A DNA stretch of 34,259 nt. Origin: Catenulispora sp. (GTDB lineage Bacteria > Actinomycetota > Actinomycetes > Streptomycetales > Catenulisporaceae). Position 1 is the first letter of the stretch, and each line of letters opens with the position of its first letter. The position numbers were made by a program, and so were the translations under genes. The notes beneath the pieces were generated by a model, which ran no database searches, was not told the DNA's origin, and saw only the letters and a program-made list of their open reading frames with translations. Of the stretch, positions 15,002-23,088 are shown piece by piece. The stretch spans positions 1-34,259 of the forward strand of contig JABFXP010000205.1 of assembly GCA_013361685.1 (NCBI GenBank). Reading direction: 5' to 3'.

Positions 15002-16036
15002 CTACTCGACGCGCATGCTTCTTGCGTACGACGCTGGAGAAATGCCATAGGCTGCTCTGAAACTCCGGATGAAATGGCTGGAGTTGGAAAACTGCCAGCG
15101 CGCCGCGACCTCGACGACGCGCGCACCGGGAACCGCGAGCGACGCCTTCGCTCCCAGCAGCCGCTGGCGGCGGACGTACGCCATGACCGAGTCGCCCACA
15201 TCGCTGAACGCGCGATTCAGGGTCCGGACGGAGACGTGCAGATAGAACGCGACCATGGCTGGTGAGAGCTCGGGATCGGTGAGGCGGGCGTCGATGAACA
15301 GGCGCGCGGCGTGGAGCGTCACGGACGAGTGGACAGCCGATTCCTGGGACGTCGTGACACCGACCAGCGCCGACACAAGCTGGATCCCGGTCTCTTGGGC
15401 GGCGTCCCTGCCGAGGTGGGAGAACGATTCGTCGTCGAAATGCGGCGCGAGATCGAGAAAACCGGAGAGCAGTCTGGCCTCGGGCACGGTGGCGTCCAGG
15501 ATGGCGATCTCCGGCAGTTTCGCCACACGTGCGAAGGTCTTGGAGAAATGATCTCGGGGGACGATGAGCGCCCGCGCTCTCGTGCCAGGCCCGGACCAGA
15601 CACGCCACGGTTTCGAAGTGTCCTTAAACGCGGCTTGGCCCGGGCGCGCCGTGTATGCGCCACCTCTCAAGCCCTCGAATCGCAGATAGCCGGACGATAC
15701 GAAGTGCACGACCACAGGATCGTCTCCAGGACCGTTGCCGGAGATCCCCATGAACATGTCAGAATAGTGGTTGAGGTATAACAAGTCGGCGATGCGGCCG
15801 CCTCGCGCCTGAAAGCAGAACGTCGACTGCAGGGCAGTTCGCCGCAGCCGCAGCTCCTGCATGTGGGAAAACGGCGAGAAGTCCCATTCTCTCAACGCCT
15901 CGGGAACTTCGCGCAGGTCCCGATTCGGTACGTGTATCTGTGTGAGGATGGGCCCGTATTCAGGCCGAACGAGGCAGCGTGTACATGACGCGAGAGGGCC
16001 GAACGGGCTGGCATCGACACTTGACGGCCGTTCCAT
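15002..16036 (-). CDS. AraC/XylS-family regulator (1 of 3)
   Basis: About 344 residues. The long N-terminal half is of the AraC-binding-like type (GPGDDPVVVHFVSSGYLRFE, AYTARPGQAAFKDTSKPW), and the C-terminus has the two AraC helix-turn-helix units: LSPAMVAFYLHVSVRTLNRA and VVEVAARWQFSNSSHFIRSF, then RAAYGISPASYARS. The architecture matches the regulator at 17211-18221, so the two are paralogues. The start is ATG 16036 with GGAG nine bases upstream; a GTG at 16042 is possible. It lies immediately before the cupin gene, which it may control or sense with. The effector is unknown. Confidence 0.9.
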   Translation of the reverse strand: MERPSSVDASPFGPLASCTRCLVRPEYGPILTQIHVPNRDLREVPEALREWDFSPFSHMQELRLRRTALQSTFCFQARGGRIADLLYLNHYSDMFMGISGNGPGDDPVVVHFVSSGYLRFEGLRGGAYTARPGQAAFKDTSKPWRVWSGPGTRARALIVPRDHFSKTFARVAKLPEIAILDATVPEARLLSGFLDLAPHFDDESFSHLGRDAAQETGIQLVSALVGVTTSQESAVHSSVTLHAARLFIDARLTDPELSPAMVAFYLHVSVRTLNRAFSDVGDSVMAYVRRQRLLGAKASLAVPGARVVEVAARWQFSNSSHFIRSFRAAYGISPASYARSMRVE

Positions 16037-16247
16037 GAGCACGAACTCCTCTCCCGAACTAGCAGCGCGGCATGGGGCCGCCTCATCCCGAAGCCCCTGG
16101 GACAGCAGGCATGTCGTGACCGGTACCGCGGCCCGAAGCTGACGGCGCGCGGCACAGGTGGTGGGATTTCCCCGTCACAGCAGGCTATTCGGGATTCCGG
16201 CAAAGCAACATGACCGAAGCGCTGGATTTCTGTGCCGAAACGCTTGA

Positions 16248-17126
16248 TCAGGCGCGCTGGCCCTTCGCCCGCCACTCCCTGGGAGCGGCGCCATACTCCC
16301 GCGCGAAGGCTCGGGAGAAGGCCGCCTCCGAGGAGTAGCCGACCGCCTTGCCGATCGAGCCCACCGGCTCAGAGGAACTCTGGAGAAGCTCCGCGGCGCG
16401 CGCCAACCGCAACCGGGCCAGGTAACGGCCCGGAGGTTCTCCGACCAGGCGGACAAAGCGTGCCGCGAACGCCGCGCGGGACATGGAGGCGAGAGCGGCC
16501 AGGTCCTCGACGCTCCAGTCCTGTTCCGGGCGGCGGTGAACGGCCGTGAGGACAGGCCCCAGCGCCCGGTCCAGCGCCGCCGGCAACCAGCCCGGTTGGG
16601 GCGCCGTGTCGAGAACCGACCAAGCCCGCAGAGCCAGGATGAACAAGAGCTCGAGGAGCCTTGAGACCATGACTCTCGACCCGGCACTCGGGTCGGCCAA
16701 CTCGGCAGCCAGCAGGTCGGTGCAGAGCGGAAGCCTCGCAAACCGGGTTTCAGAGCCTCTGATGACGATGACCGGCGGCAGTACCGCAAGCAGTGGTGCG
16801 GCGGTGCTCTCCTCGACAAGAAACGTACCGGTCATCCATTCCCCGCCCCCCGCGGATCCGAGCCGATGTCCAGCCCCGGTTGCCAGCAACGCCAAGTCGC
16901 CGGCCGCAAGAGGCCGCGTCCCGTCTCCGGCTACTTCGAGATCCACAGGGCCCTGCTGAACGACGTGGATCGACCTCTCGCCTGATCCATGGCTGATGAC
17001 GCCGCCGTCGGCCATGCGGACCGACGTCAACGTCTCACCCTGCAAATGAATGAAATCGAGCACATCGGACAGTGCATCGACGGACGCATCAAGCGGAATC
17101 GCGCTGTTCCCGCGGAGACTGGTCAT
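16248..17126 (-). CDS. AraC-family regulator with cupin-like sensor (2 of 3)
   Basis: A 292-residue regulator with a different N-terminus from its two neighbours. The Cupin_6-like domain (SDVLDFIHLQGETLTSVRMA, RPLAAGDLALLATGAGHRLG) belongs to the subgroup often annotated next to oxidoreductase genes. The DNA-binding part is WSVEDLAALASMSRAAFAAR and VGSIGKAVGYSSEAAFSRAF with the usual REYGAAPREWR ending. The start is ATG 17126 with a weak AAGG. There are 211 bases to the next gene downstream (AraC 1), so it probably has its own transcript or shares one with the regulator upstream (84-base gap). Confidence 0.9.
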   Translation of the reverse strand: MTSLRGNSAIPLDASVDALSDVLDFIHLQGETLTSVRMADGGVISHGSGERSIHVVQQGPVDLEVAGDGTRPLAAGDLALLATGAGHRLGSAGGGEWMTGTFLVEESTAAPLLAVLPPVIVIRGSETRFARLPLCTDLLAAELADPSAGSRVMVSRLLELLFILALRAWSVLDTAPQPGWLPAALDRALGPVLTAVHRRPEQDWSVEDLAALASMSRAAFAARFVRLVGEPPGRYLARLRLARAAELLQSSSEPVGSIGKAVGYSSEAAFSRAFAREYGAAPREWRAKGQRA

Positions 17127-17210
17127 GGCCCTTGGCCTTCATATGGATCCAGGTTCGTCGGAATACTCTACCGGGCCTGCCGGCTCGGGCGCAGCCGGAG
17201 CCAAACGTCG

Positions 17211-18221
17211 CTATGACCCGGCGTCCACATGGTCGTGGACATAGACTCCGGGGGTTACTCCATATCGCGCCTTGAAGATTCGAATAAAGTGGCTCGCGTC
17301 GGAGAAATGCCACTTCGCGGCCACTTGGGATACGGCTGCCTCCGATCGGCGCGACAACAGGTCGGCGCGTGCCTTCTCGATGCGCAGTTGCCGGATGAGC
17401 GACATGACGGACTGGTCGCCGCACGAGAACGATCGATGCAACGTGCGCACCGATATACCCAGCCGATGGGCGATCAGGGCGGGGGAGAGGTCCTCATCCT
17501 GGAGATGTTGTTCGATGACCCCCCGTGCAGCCAGAATGGTGCCTTCCGCGTCCAGCCAATGGTAAACGGGATCCTTCTCCATGAGGCCGACGACGAAGGC
17601 CAGAAGGGCGGTCTCTGCCAGGTCGGCGGCTCCGGGCGAATCCAGCCACTCCGCAGTCTCCAGCATTCTCAGGTAGTCGAAGATGAGGCGCACTTCAGGG
17701 CTTGCCATATCGGCGACGTGCGCCCGCTTCAAGAGGTCGAGGGAGAACGGCTTCCTGAACAGCGTGCGCGGGATGGTGATGACATGAGATGCCGTGTTCG
17801 CCGAGCTGGCGAGTCGCCATGAGTTTCCGGCATCCCTGATGATGAGCTGACCGGCCCGAACCGTGTGGACCTCAATCGCAGACTCGAATGTGATCCATCC
17901 CGAGGTGATCGCGTGGATCACAATCGGGTCGTCATCTCCCGGTCGCCCTGACGCGGCGGTCACGGCCCCCGAACGTTGTACGGCGGCCAACACCTTCCCG
18001 ACATTAAAACCGGAGACTCTCAGCAGAAAACCGTTCGGATTCGCCGACTGAACGATGCGCAACTCCTTGAGGTGCCGGAGTGGTAGTGGTTCCAGCTCTC
18101 TGAGTATTCGGCCCGACGAAGGGATCTGCGCTGGCGCTATACGCAAGGTGCCCAGCAGATGCAGTCGAGTTTCGCCGTGTGACCTCAATGTCTGATGCAC
18201 TTTTCGTTCACCGTCCCGCAC
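17211..18221 (-). CDS. AraC/XylS-family regulator (3 of 3)
   Basis: About 336 residues, paralogue of the regulator at 15002-16036. It shares the N-terminal pattern LRHLKELRI, GRPGDDDPIVIHAITSGWIT, HTVRAGQLIIRDAGNSWRL and ITIPRTLF, and a C-terminal pair of helix-turn-helix units (LSPALIAHRLGISVRTLHRS, VSQVAAKWHFSDASHFIRIF, KARYGVTPGVY). The start is uncertain. GTG 18221 has no ribosome site and GTG 18200 has only GGTGA. The first 20 or so residues may therefore be untranslated. A target is not evident; the 602 bases upstream are gene-free. Confidence 0.88.
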   Translation of the reverse strand: MRDGERKVHQTLRSHGETRLHLLGTLRIAPAQIPSSGRILRELEPLPLRHLKELRIVQSANPNGFLLRVSGFNVGKVLAAVQRSGAVTAASGRPGDDDPIVIHAITSGWITFESAIEVHTVRAGQLIIRDAGNSWRLASSANTASHVITIPRTLFRKPFSLDLLKRAHVADMASPEVRLIFDYLRMLETAEWLDSPGAADLAETALLAFVVGLMEKDPVYHWLDAEGTILAARGVIEQHLQDEDLSPALIAHRLGISVRTLHRSFSCGDQSVMSLIRQLRIEKARADLLSRRSEAAVSQVAAKWHFSDASHFIRIFKARYGVTPGVYVHDHVDAGS

Positions 18222-18823
18222 TCAAAGCCACCCGCGCGTCTGCGCTCGCTAGGGAGACATCACCCCGGTCTCGACACTCCGAAGTAACGCGACGGTACGC
18301 AAAGTCGAAGGCCAGCGTCCCGCCGCGGTCCGACGTCTTCGCGTCCATCGAAGTGGGACCGCAGGAACTACGGCCTACGATGCAGCACGGTTCGCGGAAG
18401 TTCAATTGGGAGCGCATGCCTTCCCGAACATGTCGCTCTCGTGTCATGTCGGGCGCCGAGGCCGGTTGCGGTCGGAGTCTCGGGGGTCGCCTCTCAGGGG
18501 CAGCCGATCGGCGTCAGCGAGACGGGCGATGCAATCTTCTCCACCGTAGGACAGCTCTTACAACGAGGTTTCCGTCTTTTGCTGCCTAGATTGTCATGCT
18601 GCGCCATGTATAAAGATGCGTATATCGCAAGCTCTAGGCTGGCGGTCCTGCTGCCGGCTCGCGCCGCGACCCCGCACCAGGCGTGGAGCGGGGTGGGACC
18701 GTCTGGTTCCCGTGACGCCGTTGGTTCCGAGTTACGGAGTCGACCGGTGTTCTCATTAATACGCGGAAGGGTCATCGCGCCCGCATGTGCGCGATGACCC
18801 AACAGTTCCCGATGCTGCCGGAG
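18222..18823. other. Gene-free stretch upstream of AraC 3
   Basis: 602 bases between the AraC 3 start and the stop of the hydrolase gene. No frame has recognisable similarity or good codon bias, and no strong hairpin was found. The part near 18580-18640 is locally AT-richer than its surroundings (TATAAAGATGCGTATATC), which would suit a promoter, but no confident -35/-10 pair was assigned. Confidence 0.4.
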
Positions 18824-19642
18824 CTAAGCCTTGATGAAGGCGAGGATGTCGGGGTTCAGGACGTCGGCGTGGGTGGTGAGCATGCCGTGCGGGTAGCCGG
18901 GGTAAGTCTTGAGCGAGCCGTTCTCGAGCAGGTCGACCGCGCGCGGCACTGAGCTGGCGAACGGCACGACCTGGTCGGCCTCGCCGTGCATGACCAGAGT
19001 CGGCACGGTGATCTTCCGAAGATCCTCGGTGTAGTCCTCCAGCCAGGAGTTCACCGTCTCGTAGTGGGCCTGCGCGCTGCCGGCCATCGCCTGGCGCCAC
19101 CAGTTCGCGATGACCGCCTCGGAGCGTTCGGCTCCTTCGAGGTTGTACCCGTAGAAGGGGTTCTCCGGCACGAACCGGAAGAACTCCGACCGGTTGGCCA
19201 ACGTCCCCGCCTTGATCTGCTCGAACCACTCCGGCGGCTGCCCGGCCGGGTTCTCCTCGCTCCGGTACATGTTCGGCGTCAGCGAGGCAACCAGCACCGC
19301 CTTGGCGACCCGGTCCTGATACCGTGCCACGTACCGCGCCACTTCGCCACCGCCGGTGGAGTGCCCGATGTGCACCGCATCGCGCAGACCAAGTTGCTCG
19401 GTCAACGCGGCCAGGTCCTCCACCCAGTGCGCCATGTCGTTTCCTGTGCCCGCCTGGCTGGAACGCCCGTGCCCGCGCCGGTCGTGCGCGATCACTCGGT
19501 AGCCGTGGTGGAGGAAGAACATCATCTGCGCGTCCCAGTCGTCGGCCGACAACGGCCACCCGTGACTGAACACGATCGGTTGGCCGGACCCCCAGTCCTT
19601 GTAGAAGATCTCGACGCCGTCCGATGTCGTGATACTAGGCAT
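18824..19642 (-). CDS. Alpha/beta hydrolase, non-heme chloroperoxidase type
   Basis: A 272-residue alpha/beta hydrolase of the cofactor-free haloperoxidase group. The triad is complete: Ser95 in GHSTGGGE, Asp223 in HGEADQVVP and His252 in GYPHGML, at the positions usual for the family. HGWPLSADDW supplies the oxyanion hole and HDRRGHGRSS the strand-turn typical of the group. Such enzymes hydrolyse esters or lactones and can make peracids that halogenate in vitro. The natural substrate is rarely known. The start is ATG 19642 with AAAGGA eight bases upstream; the frame is open further upstream without similarity. It appears monocistronic. Confidence 0.93.
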   Translation of the reverse strand: MPSITTSDGVEIFYKDWGSGQPIVFSHGWPLSADDWDAQMMFFLHHGYRVIAHDRRGHGRSSQAGTGNDMAHWVEDLAALTEQLGLRDAVHIGHSTGGGEVARYVARYQDRVAKAVLVASLTPNMYRSEENPAGQPPEWFEQIKAGTLANRSEFFRFVPENPFYGYNLEGAERSEAVIANWWRQAMAGSAQAHYETVNSWLEDYTEDLRKITVPTLVMHGEADQVVPFASSVPRAVDLLENGSLKTYPGYPHGMLTTHADVLNPDILAFIKA

Positions 19643-20109
19643 TGATTCGTTCCTTTCAACTCCTCGGCCTTCGCCGGCCGAAGCCGACACAGCCCGGGAT
19701 GGATGACCGAACGCCCGGCGGAACAGATAACGACAGGCCACAGGAATCCGTATCAGCGGCTTGACTGCGTGTCTTCTGTCCCGCGAGCAGATCCTTCTTG
19801 TCGAAGGATCTTGTCCTGCGGGACTGAACCTAGATCGCCACAAACAGGTCGGGATAGAAGATGAGGGTCGTGGTGGCTGGTCTGGCACGCATCTTCGCCT
19901 GGTACGCGGCGTGATGCCTGTGGGGTTCAATAACTCTGCCGAGGTGCTGACCTGGGTCTATGGCGCGGTGTCGTATTCGTTGGTGAGTATCACCGCAGGT
20001 GAACAGCAGCGGCCGAGTTTGAGAAGTACGCCTCCGCGCGCGGACGGAAGTTCGACGCGGAGATAAGGTCTCGCTGACGGGGCGGTGGCGAGACGTGGGG
20101 TGAAGATCG
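19643..20109. other. Gene-free stretch between divergent genes
   Basis: 467 bases between the divergent hydrolase and DUF1266 genes, expected to carry both promoters. It contains the long hairpin at 19778-19824. A rightward frame at 19761-20066 has no similarity and poor codon bias. No other feature was recognised. Confidence 0.45.
19778..19824. repeat. Two-tier inverted repeat (strong hairpin)
   Basis: Inner arms AGATCCTTC (19789-19797) and GAAGGATCT (19803-19811) pair perfectly around a 5-base loop. Outer arms GTCCCGC (19778-19784) and GCGGGAC (19818-19824) pair perfectly beyond small internal bulges. No T-run follows. It lies between divergent genes, so a terminator is unlikely. It could be an end of a small non-autonomous element, a cruciform or a structured RNA. 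Confidence 0.55.
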
Positions 20110-21294
20110 ATGAGCGATCAGCAGTGGGTGGGCTCGACATCCGAAGAGCAGATCCTGTTCGGGGCGCTGCGTGACGGGAACATGGACGCGTATTGGGCGT
20201 TGCTGGCAGGCACGTACGTTCTCGTACCGTCGGCCCTCGATGATGCCGATGCGTCGCTGGCCGGCCGCCTGGACGGTGACGTGGGGCTGCTGACGGTCGG
20301 CGACGACCGTGCCGTCGAACTCGACGTCTACACCCGTGGCTCGGTTCCCGCGCAGCCGCCGCGGGACGGGTTCTTCGACCAGAACATGTTCGCGCCCTTG
20401 CTGACCTGGCTGGCCGAGGACGAGCCGCGGTGGACGCTGGTGGTGAACCGCGGGACCCCCGTCGAGGCACGGGCGTCACTGCGAGATGTCGGCAGCTGGC
20501 TGCGGAAGCACCCTGAGGCGGTGGTCGGCTGGCAGACGCTGCGGGCCCGGCACGACGTGCGCGCGCTGGCCGGGGGTCCGCTGCACGGGGCCGTCGCCGT
20601 CGGCCTGGCCTGCGGCGCACACTTGTCGGTGATGAACGCGGTGCCGTGGAACGCGCCGGGCATCCCGTATCTCAACTATCTGAGCGACCGCCAGACCATG
20701 CGGGACTGGTGGGGCATCGAGGACGTCCAACAATGGCATGCCACCTTGGCGGATCTCCTCGACCGGGAGTCGATGAGCACGCTGGACCTGGTGTTGTGGC
20801 TGCGGGTGCAGTCCGCGCAGCAGGCCGGCCTCGCGGCCGCGGCGCTCGACCCGGGGATCGCCACGCGAGCGATCGACGAGTTCGCGCGCAGTCGAGGCCT
20901 GCCGCAGGAGGCCTACCAGGACCTGATGTCCAAGGCGAACTGGATCGCGGAATTCGAGGGCTGGATGCGGCGCGACGGGGTACTGCCGCCGGAGGGCATG
21001 GTGTCGACGCAGGCGGCGTGGGACCTGGGGCGGGCGGCGAATCTGGTGCGCTGGGGGATCGCGGGCGGATTCTGCGATCCGCAGCAGGCCGAGCAGCTGT
21101 TCAAGGAGATCGCGACGCAGGCCGCCGCGGCATATGGGACGTGGAAAGAGTACGACGCCGCGTACGTGCTCGGAAGGCTGGTCTTGATGGGGCTGCAAGG
21201 CGACCCGGAGCAGGTGTATCAGGAGTCGTTGTCGGTGCATCGGGTGCTGACCGGGGATGGTCGGAGCCCCATGGTGAACCTGGCTCTACGGTGA
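20110..21294 (+). CDS. SseB-like N-terminal plus DUF1266 protein
   Basis: 394 residues in two parts. The N-terminal third (SEEQILFGALRDGNMDAYWA, LLTVGDDRAVELDVYT, WTLVVNRGTPVEA) resembles the SseB-like domain found in many actinomycete proteins. The C-terminal half (RDWWGIEDVQQWHATLADLL, AWDLGRAANLVRWGIAGGF, YGTWKEYDAAYVLGR) matches DUF1266, a soluble helical domain of unknown function often linked with SseB or polymorphic-toxin/secretion contexts. No signal peptide or membrane segment is seen. The start is ATG 20110 with only a weak ribosome site. It is a single gene bordered by a large hairpin region upstream and transposase debris downstream. No function is claimed. Confidence 0.75.
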   Translation: MSDQQWVGSTSEEQILFGALRDGNMDAYWALLAGTYVLVPSALDDADASLAGRLDGDVGLLTVGDDRAVELDVYTRGSVPAQPPRDGFFDQNMFAPLLTWLAEDEPRWTLVVNRGTPVEARASLRDVGSWLRKHPEAVVGWQTLRARHDVRALAGGPLHGAVAVGLACGAHLSVMNAVPWNAPGIPYLNYLSDRQTMRDWWGIEDVQQWHATLADLLDRESMSTLDLVLWLRVQSAQQAGLAAAALDPGIATRAIDEFARSRGLPQEAYQDLMSKANWIAEFEGWMRRDGVLPPEGMVSTQAAWDLGRAANLVRWGIAGGFCDPQQAEQLFKEIATQAAAAYGTWKEYDAAYVLGRLVLMGLQGDPEQVYQESLSVHRVLTGDGRSPMVNLALR

Positions 21295-21398
21295 GCTTGG
21301 CTCCGCGTCGGTCTGTTCTGGCGAGAACCCAGACTCCTCCGGACGCCGACATCGCCAAAGTCATCCCTGTATGTCCGCCTCGTCGAGGGTGTGGGGTG

Positions 21399-21500
21399 TG
21401 GTTAGCCAGGCCCACGCCCGCAAAGCCCTCGCGGCCTACGAAGACCACTTCAACGAGCAACGGCCCCACCAAGCCCGGGACCAGGTACGTCATGTCTTTT
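21399..21500 (+). pseudogene. Transposase C-terminal fragment
   Basis: About 28 residues, SQAHARKALAAYEDHFNEQR then PHQARDQ, match the last helix of integrase-core transposases (Y-x-x-H-[FY]-N-x-x-R-P-H-Q). Upstream and downstream sequence in this frame is unrelated, so only a scar remains. It abuts the 3' end of the ROK regulator gene. Confidence 0.6.
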
Positions 21501-22720
21501 CAGTCCGGCTGAGGCAGGTCGAGCGTGGCCAGTCCGCTTTTCAGGACGAGCACGGCGCCCCCGATCGCCGCGGCGTCCGAGCCGCTGACCGACTGGACGA
21601 CCCGCACCGGGTGCGCCCGCCTGGCGAAGGTGCGCTGCTGGACCTCATGCTCGATCAGCGTCTGGTAGATCGGGCCGGCTGTGGCGAAGCTGGGGCCGGC
21701 CAGCACGATCAGGTCGAGGTCGAACAGCGTGGCCATCGTCACCGCGCCGATGGCCAGGTGGCGGGCGGAGTGCTCGATCAGCTCGTGTGCCGCCGGGTCG
21801 CCGGCCACGGCCGCGGCGGCGATCAGCGCGAAGTCGGCGAGGTAGTCGTTGCCGAGCGGATCGAGTCCCAGGCGCCGGGCCAGGTCCCCGGTCGCGAACG
21901 CCTGCCTGATGACCGCGCCCGGTCCGGCGTAGTTCTCCAGGCAGCCGCGGTTGCCGCAGCCGCACTCCGCGCCGGCCAGGTCGATGCTGATGTGGCCGAT
22001 CTCCACGCTGTTCGAGGAGCTTCCGCGGTACGTCTGCCCCTCGCTGACCACAGCCCCGCCGATGCCGCTGGCCATATAGATGCAGCCGTAGGTGCTGTTC
22101 TGCTCCACGGCGCCGAGCCAGTACTCCCCGATCGCGGCCGCGGCCGCGTCGTTGTCGAGCAGGACGGGCAGGTCGAGCAGTTCGGACAGCTTGGGTGCGA
22201 TCGGGTAGCCCAGCCACTCGGCGGTGGGCTGGTGGGTCAGCAGCACGCCGGCCTGCCGGTCCTGCGGGCCGTAGCTGACCAGCCCAGCCCCGAGAACTTT
22301 GTCCCGCTCGACGCCGACGGCCTCCAGTAGCGCCTCCACCCGCGAGGCGACCAGCGGCAGCGCTTGGTCGGGCGGCAGCAGTTCGGTGCCGTGGAACGAG
22401 GTGCGTGCCACCAGATGGCCGGCGAGGTCGGCGACGATCACGACGCATATGTTGCGCTCGAACAGTATTCCGACGCTGTAGCGAGCCTGCGCGTTGAGCT
22501 GGAGCAGGGTGGGCGGTTTGCCACCCGTGGACGTGCCGCGCCCGACCTCCACGACCAGGCCGTGCTCCATCAGCTCGCGGACGACCTGGGTGATGGTGGG
22601 CGGGGTCAGCCCGGAGTTCGCGGCCAATTCCACCCGGCTGACGGTGTGCGCGGCACGGATGAGGTTGAGCACGACGCCGCGGGTCTTCGATCTGCTGGCC
22701 GCGACTGGGCCGCTCGCCAT
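21500..22720 (-). CDS. ROK-family transcriptional repressor
   Basis: 406 residues. The N-terminal winged helix-turn-helix (RVELAANSGLTPPTITQVVR, ELMEHGLVVEVGRGTSTGGK) is followed by a ROK sugar-kinase-like fold: LDNDAAAAAIGEYWLGA, YMASGIGGAVV, EIGHISID and the zinc site CGCGNRGCLENY. ROK repressors of the NagC/XylR type bind sugars or sugar phosphates and control uptake operons. The start is ATG 22720, preceded by GGGAGAGG. It lies 3' of the ABC importer genes on the same strand, and its likely targets are that operon and the divergent beta-mannosidase. Confidence 0.93.
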   Translation of the reverse strand: MASGPVAASRSKTRGVVLNLIRAAHTVSRVELAANSGLTPPTITQVVRELMEHGLVVEVGRGTSTGGKPPTLLQLNAQARYSVGILFERNICVVIVADLAGHLVARTSFHGTELLPPDQALPLVASRVEALLEAVGVERDKVLGAGLVSYGPQDRQAGVLLTHQPTAEWLGYPIAPKLSELLDLPVLLDNDAAAAAIGEYWLGAVEQNSTYGCIYMASGIGGAVVSEGQTYRGSSSNSVEIGHISIDLAGAECGCGNRGCLENYAGPGAVIRQAFATGDLARRLGLDPLGNDYLADFALIAAAAVAGDPAAHELIEHSARHLAIGAVTMATLFDLDLIVLAGPSFATAGPIYQTLIEHEVQQRTFARRAHPVRVVQSVSGSDAAAIGGAVLVLKSGLATLDLPQPD

Positions 22721-22772
22721 GCAACCTCTCCCTAACCAGCCGATCGGCCGCTTGATCGTAGGGCGGACGGGA

Positions 22773-22795
22773 CTTAAGAAACCTATCTCATTAAG
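22773..22795. promoter_or_regulatory. Interrupted inverted repeat upstream of ROK gene
   Basis: CTTAA (22773-22777) and TTAAG (22791-22795) are separated by 13 bases in an AT-rich pocket 53 bases upstream of the ROK start. Spacing and AT-rich arms recall ROK (Mlc/NagC-type) operators, so autoregulation is possible. The arms are short and chance is not excluded. Confidence 0.35.
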
Positions 22796-23004
22796 AGCGA
22801 CCGGGGATAGGCGCCTACCGGGCTGGCAGCAGCTCAAAGGTTTGACAGGCGCGGACCTTATGGTTTCGGAGGTCTCCTCACTCTGTAACCGCCAGGATCC
22901 CTGCCTACCGTTCCAGCATCCCTGCTCGACCCCCTGTGAGGCCAGTTTCGGCGTTGTCGGCCGACCGCGCAGAGGTCGATGCGAAGGACCCGCTGGGCTG
23001 TCAC

Positions 23005-23085
23005 AAGTACCGAGACCGGATGAGGCGGTGTTCGGTCTGGTCGTCGAGGCCTTGGTGCACGGCTCGGGCTACGACGGGCTCGTTC
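23005..23085 (+). pseudogene. Possible transposase N-terminal scar
   Basis: The frame VPRPDEAVFGLVVEALVHGS then GYDGL resembles the N-terminal region of some actinomycete DDE transposases (VEALVHGSGYERI). It breaks off at once into the 3' end of the ABC ATPase gene. The match is short and made from memory, so the call is tentative. Confidence 0.3.
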
Positions 23086-23088
23086 CCA

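Larger units (their letters stand above)
22721..23088. other. ROK promoter region with possible IS scar
   Basis: 368 bases between the ROK start and the stop of the last ABC gene. It holds the interrupted inverted repeat at 22773-22795 and a possible transposase scar (23005-23085). The gap suggests that the ROK gene has its own promoter rather than being the last gene of the ABC transcript. Confidence 0.45.

Noticed and set aside
18494-18802. Leftward frame in the gap before the hydrolase gene
   Set aside because: No similarity, poor codon bias and no ribosome site.
9789-19642. Possible natural-product gene cluster around the PhzS-like enzyme, SDR, SnoaL-like, cupin and haloperoxidase-type genes
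   Set aside because: No synthase, synthetase, terpene cyclase or RiPP core gene is present. The genes are in separately regulated units separated by mobile debris.
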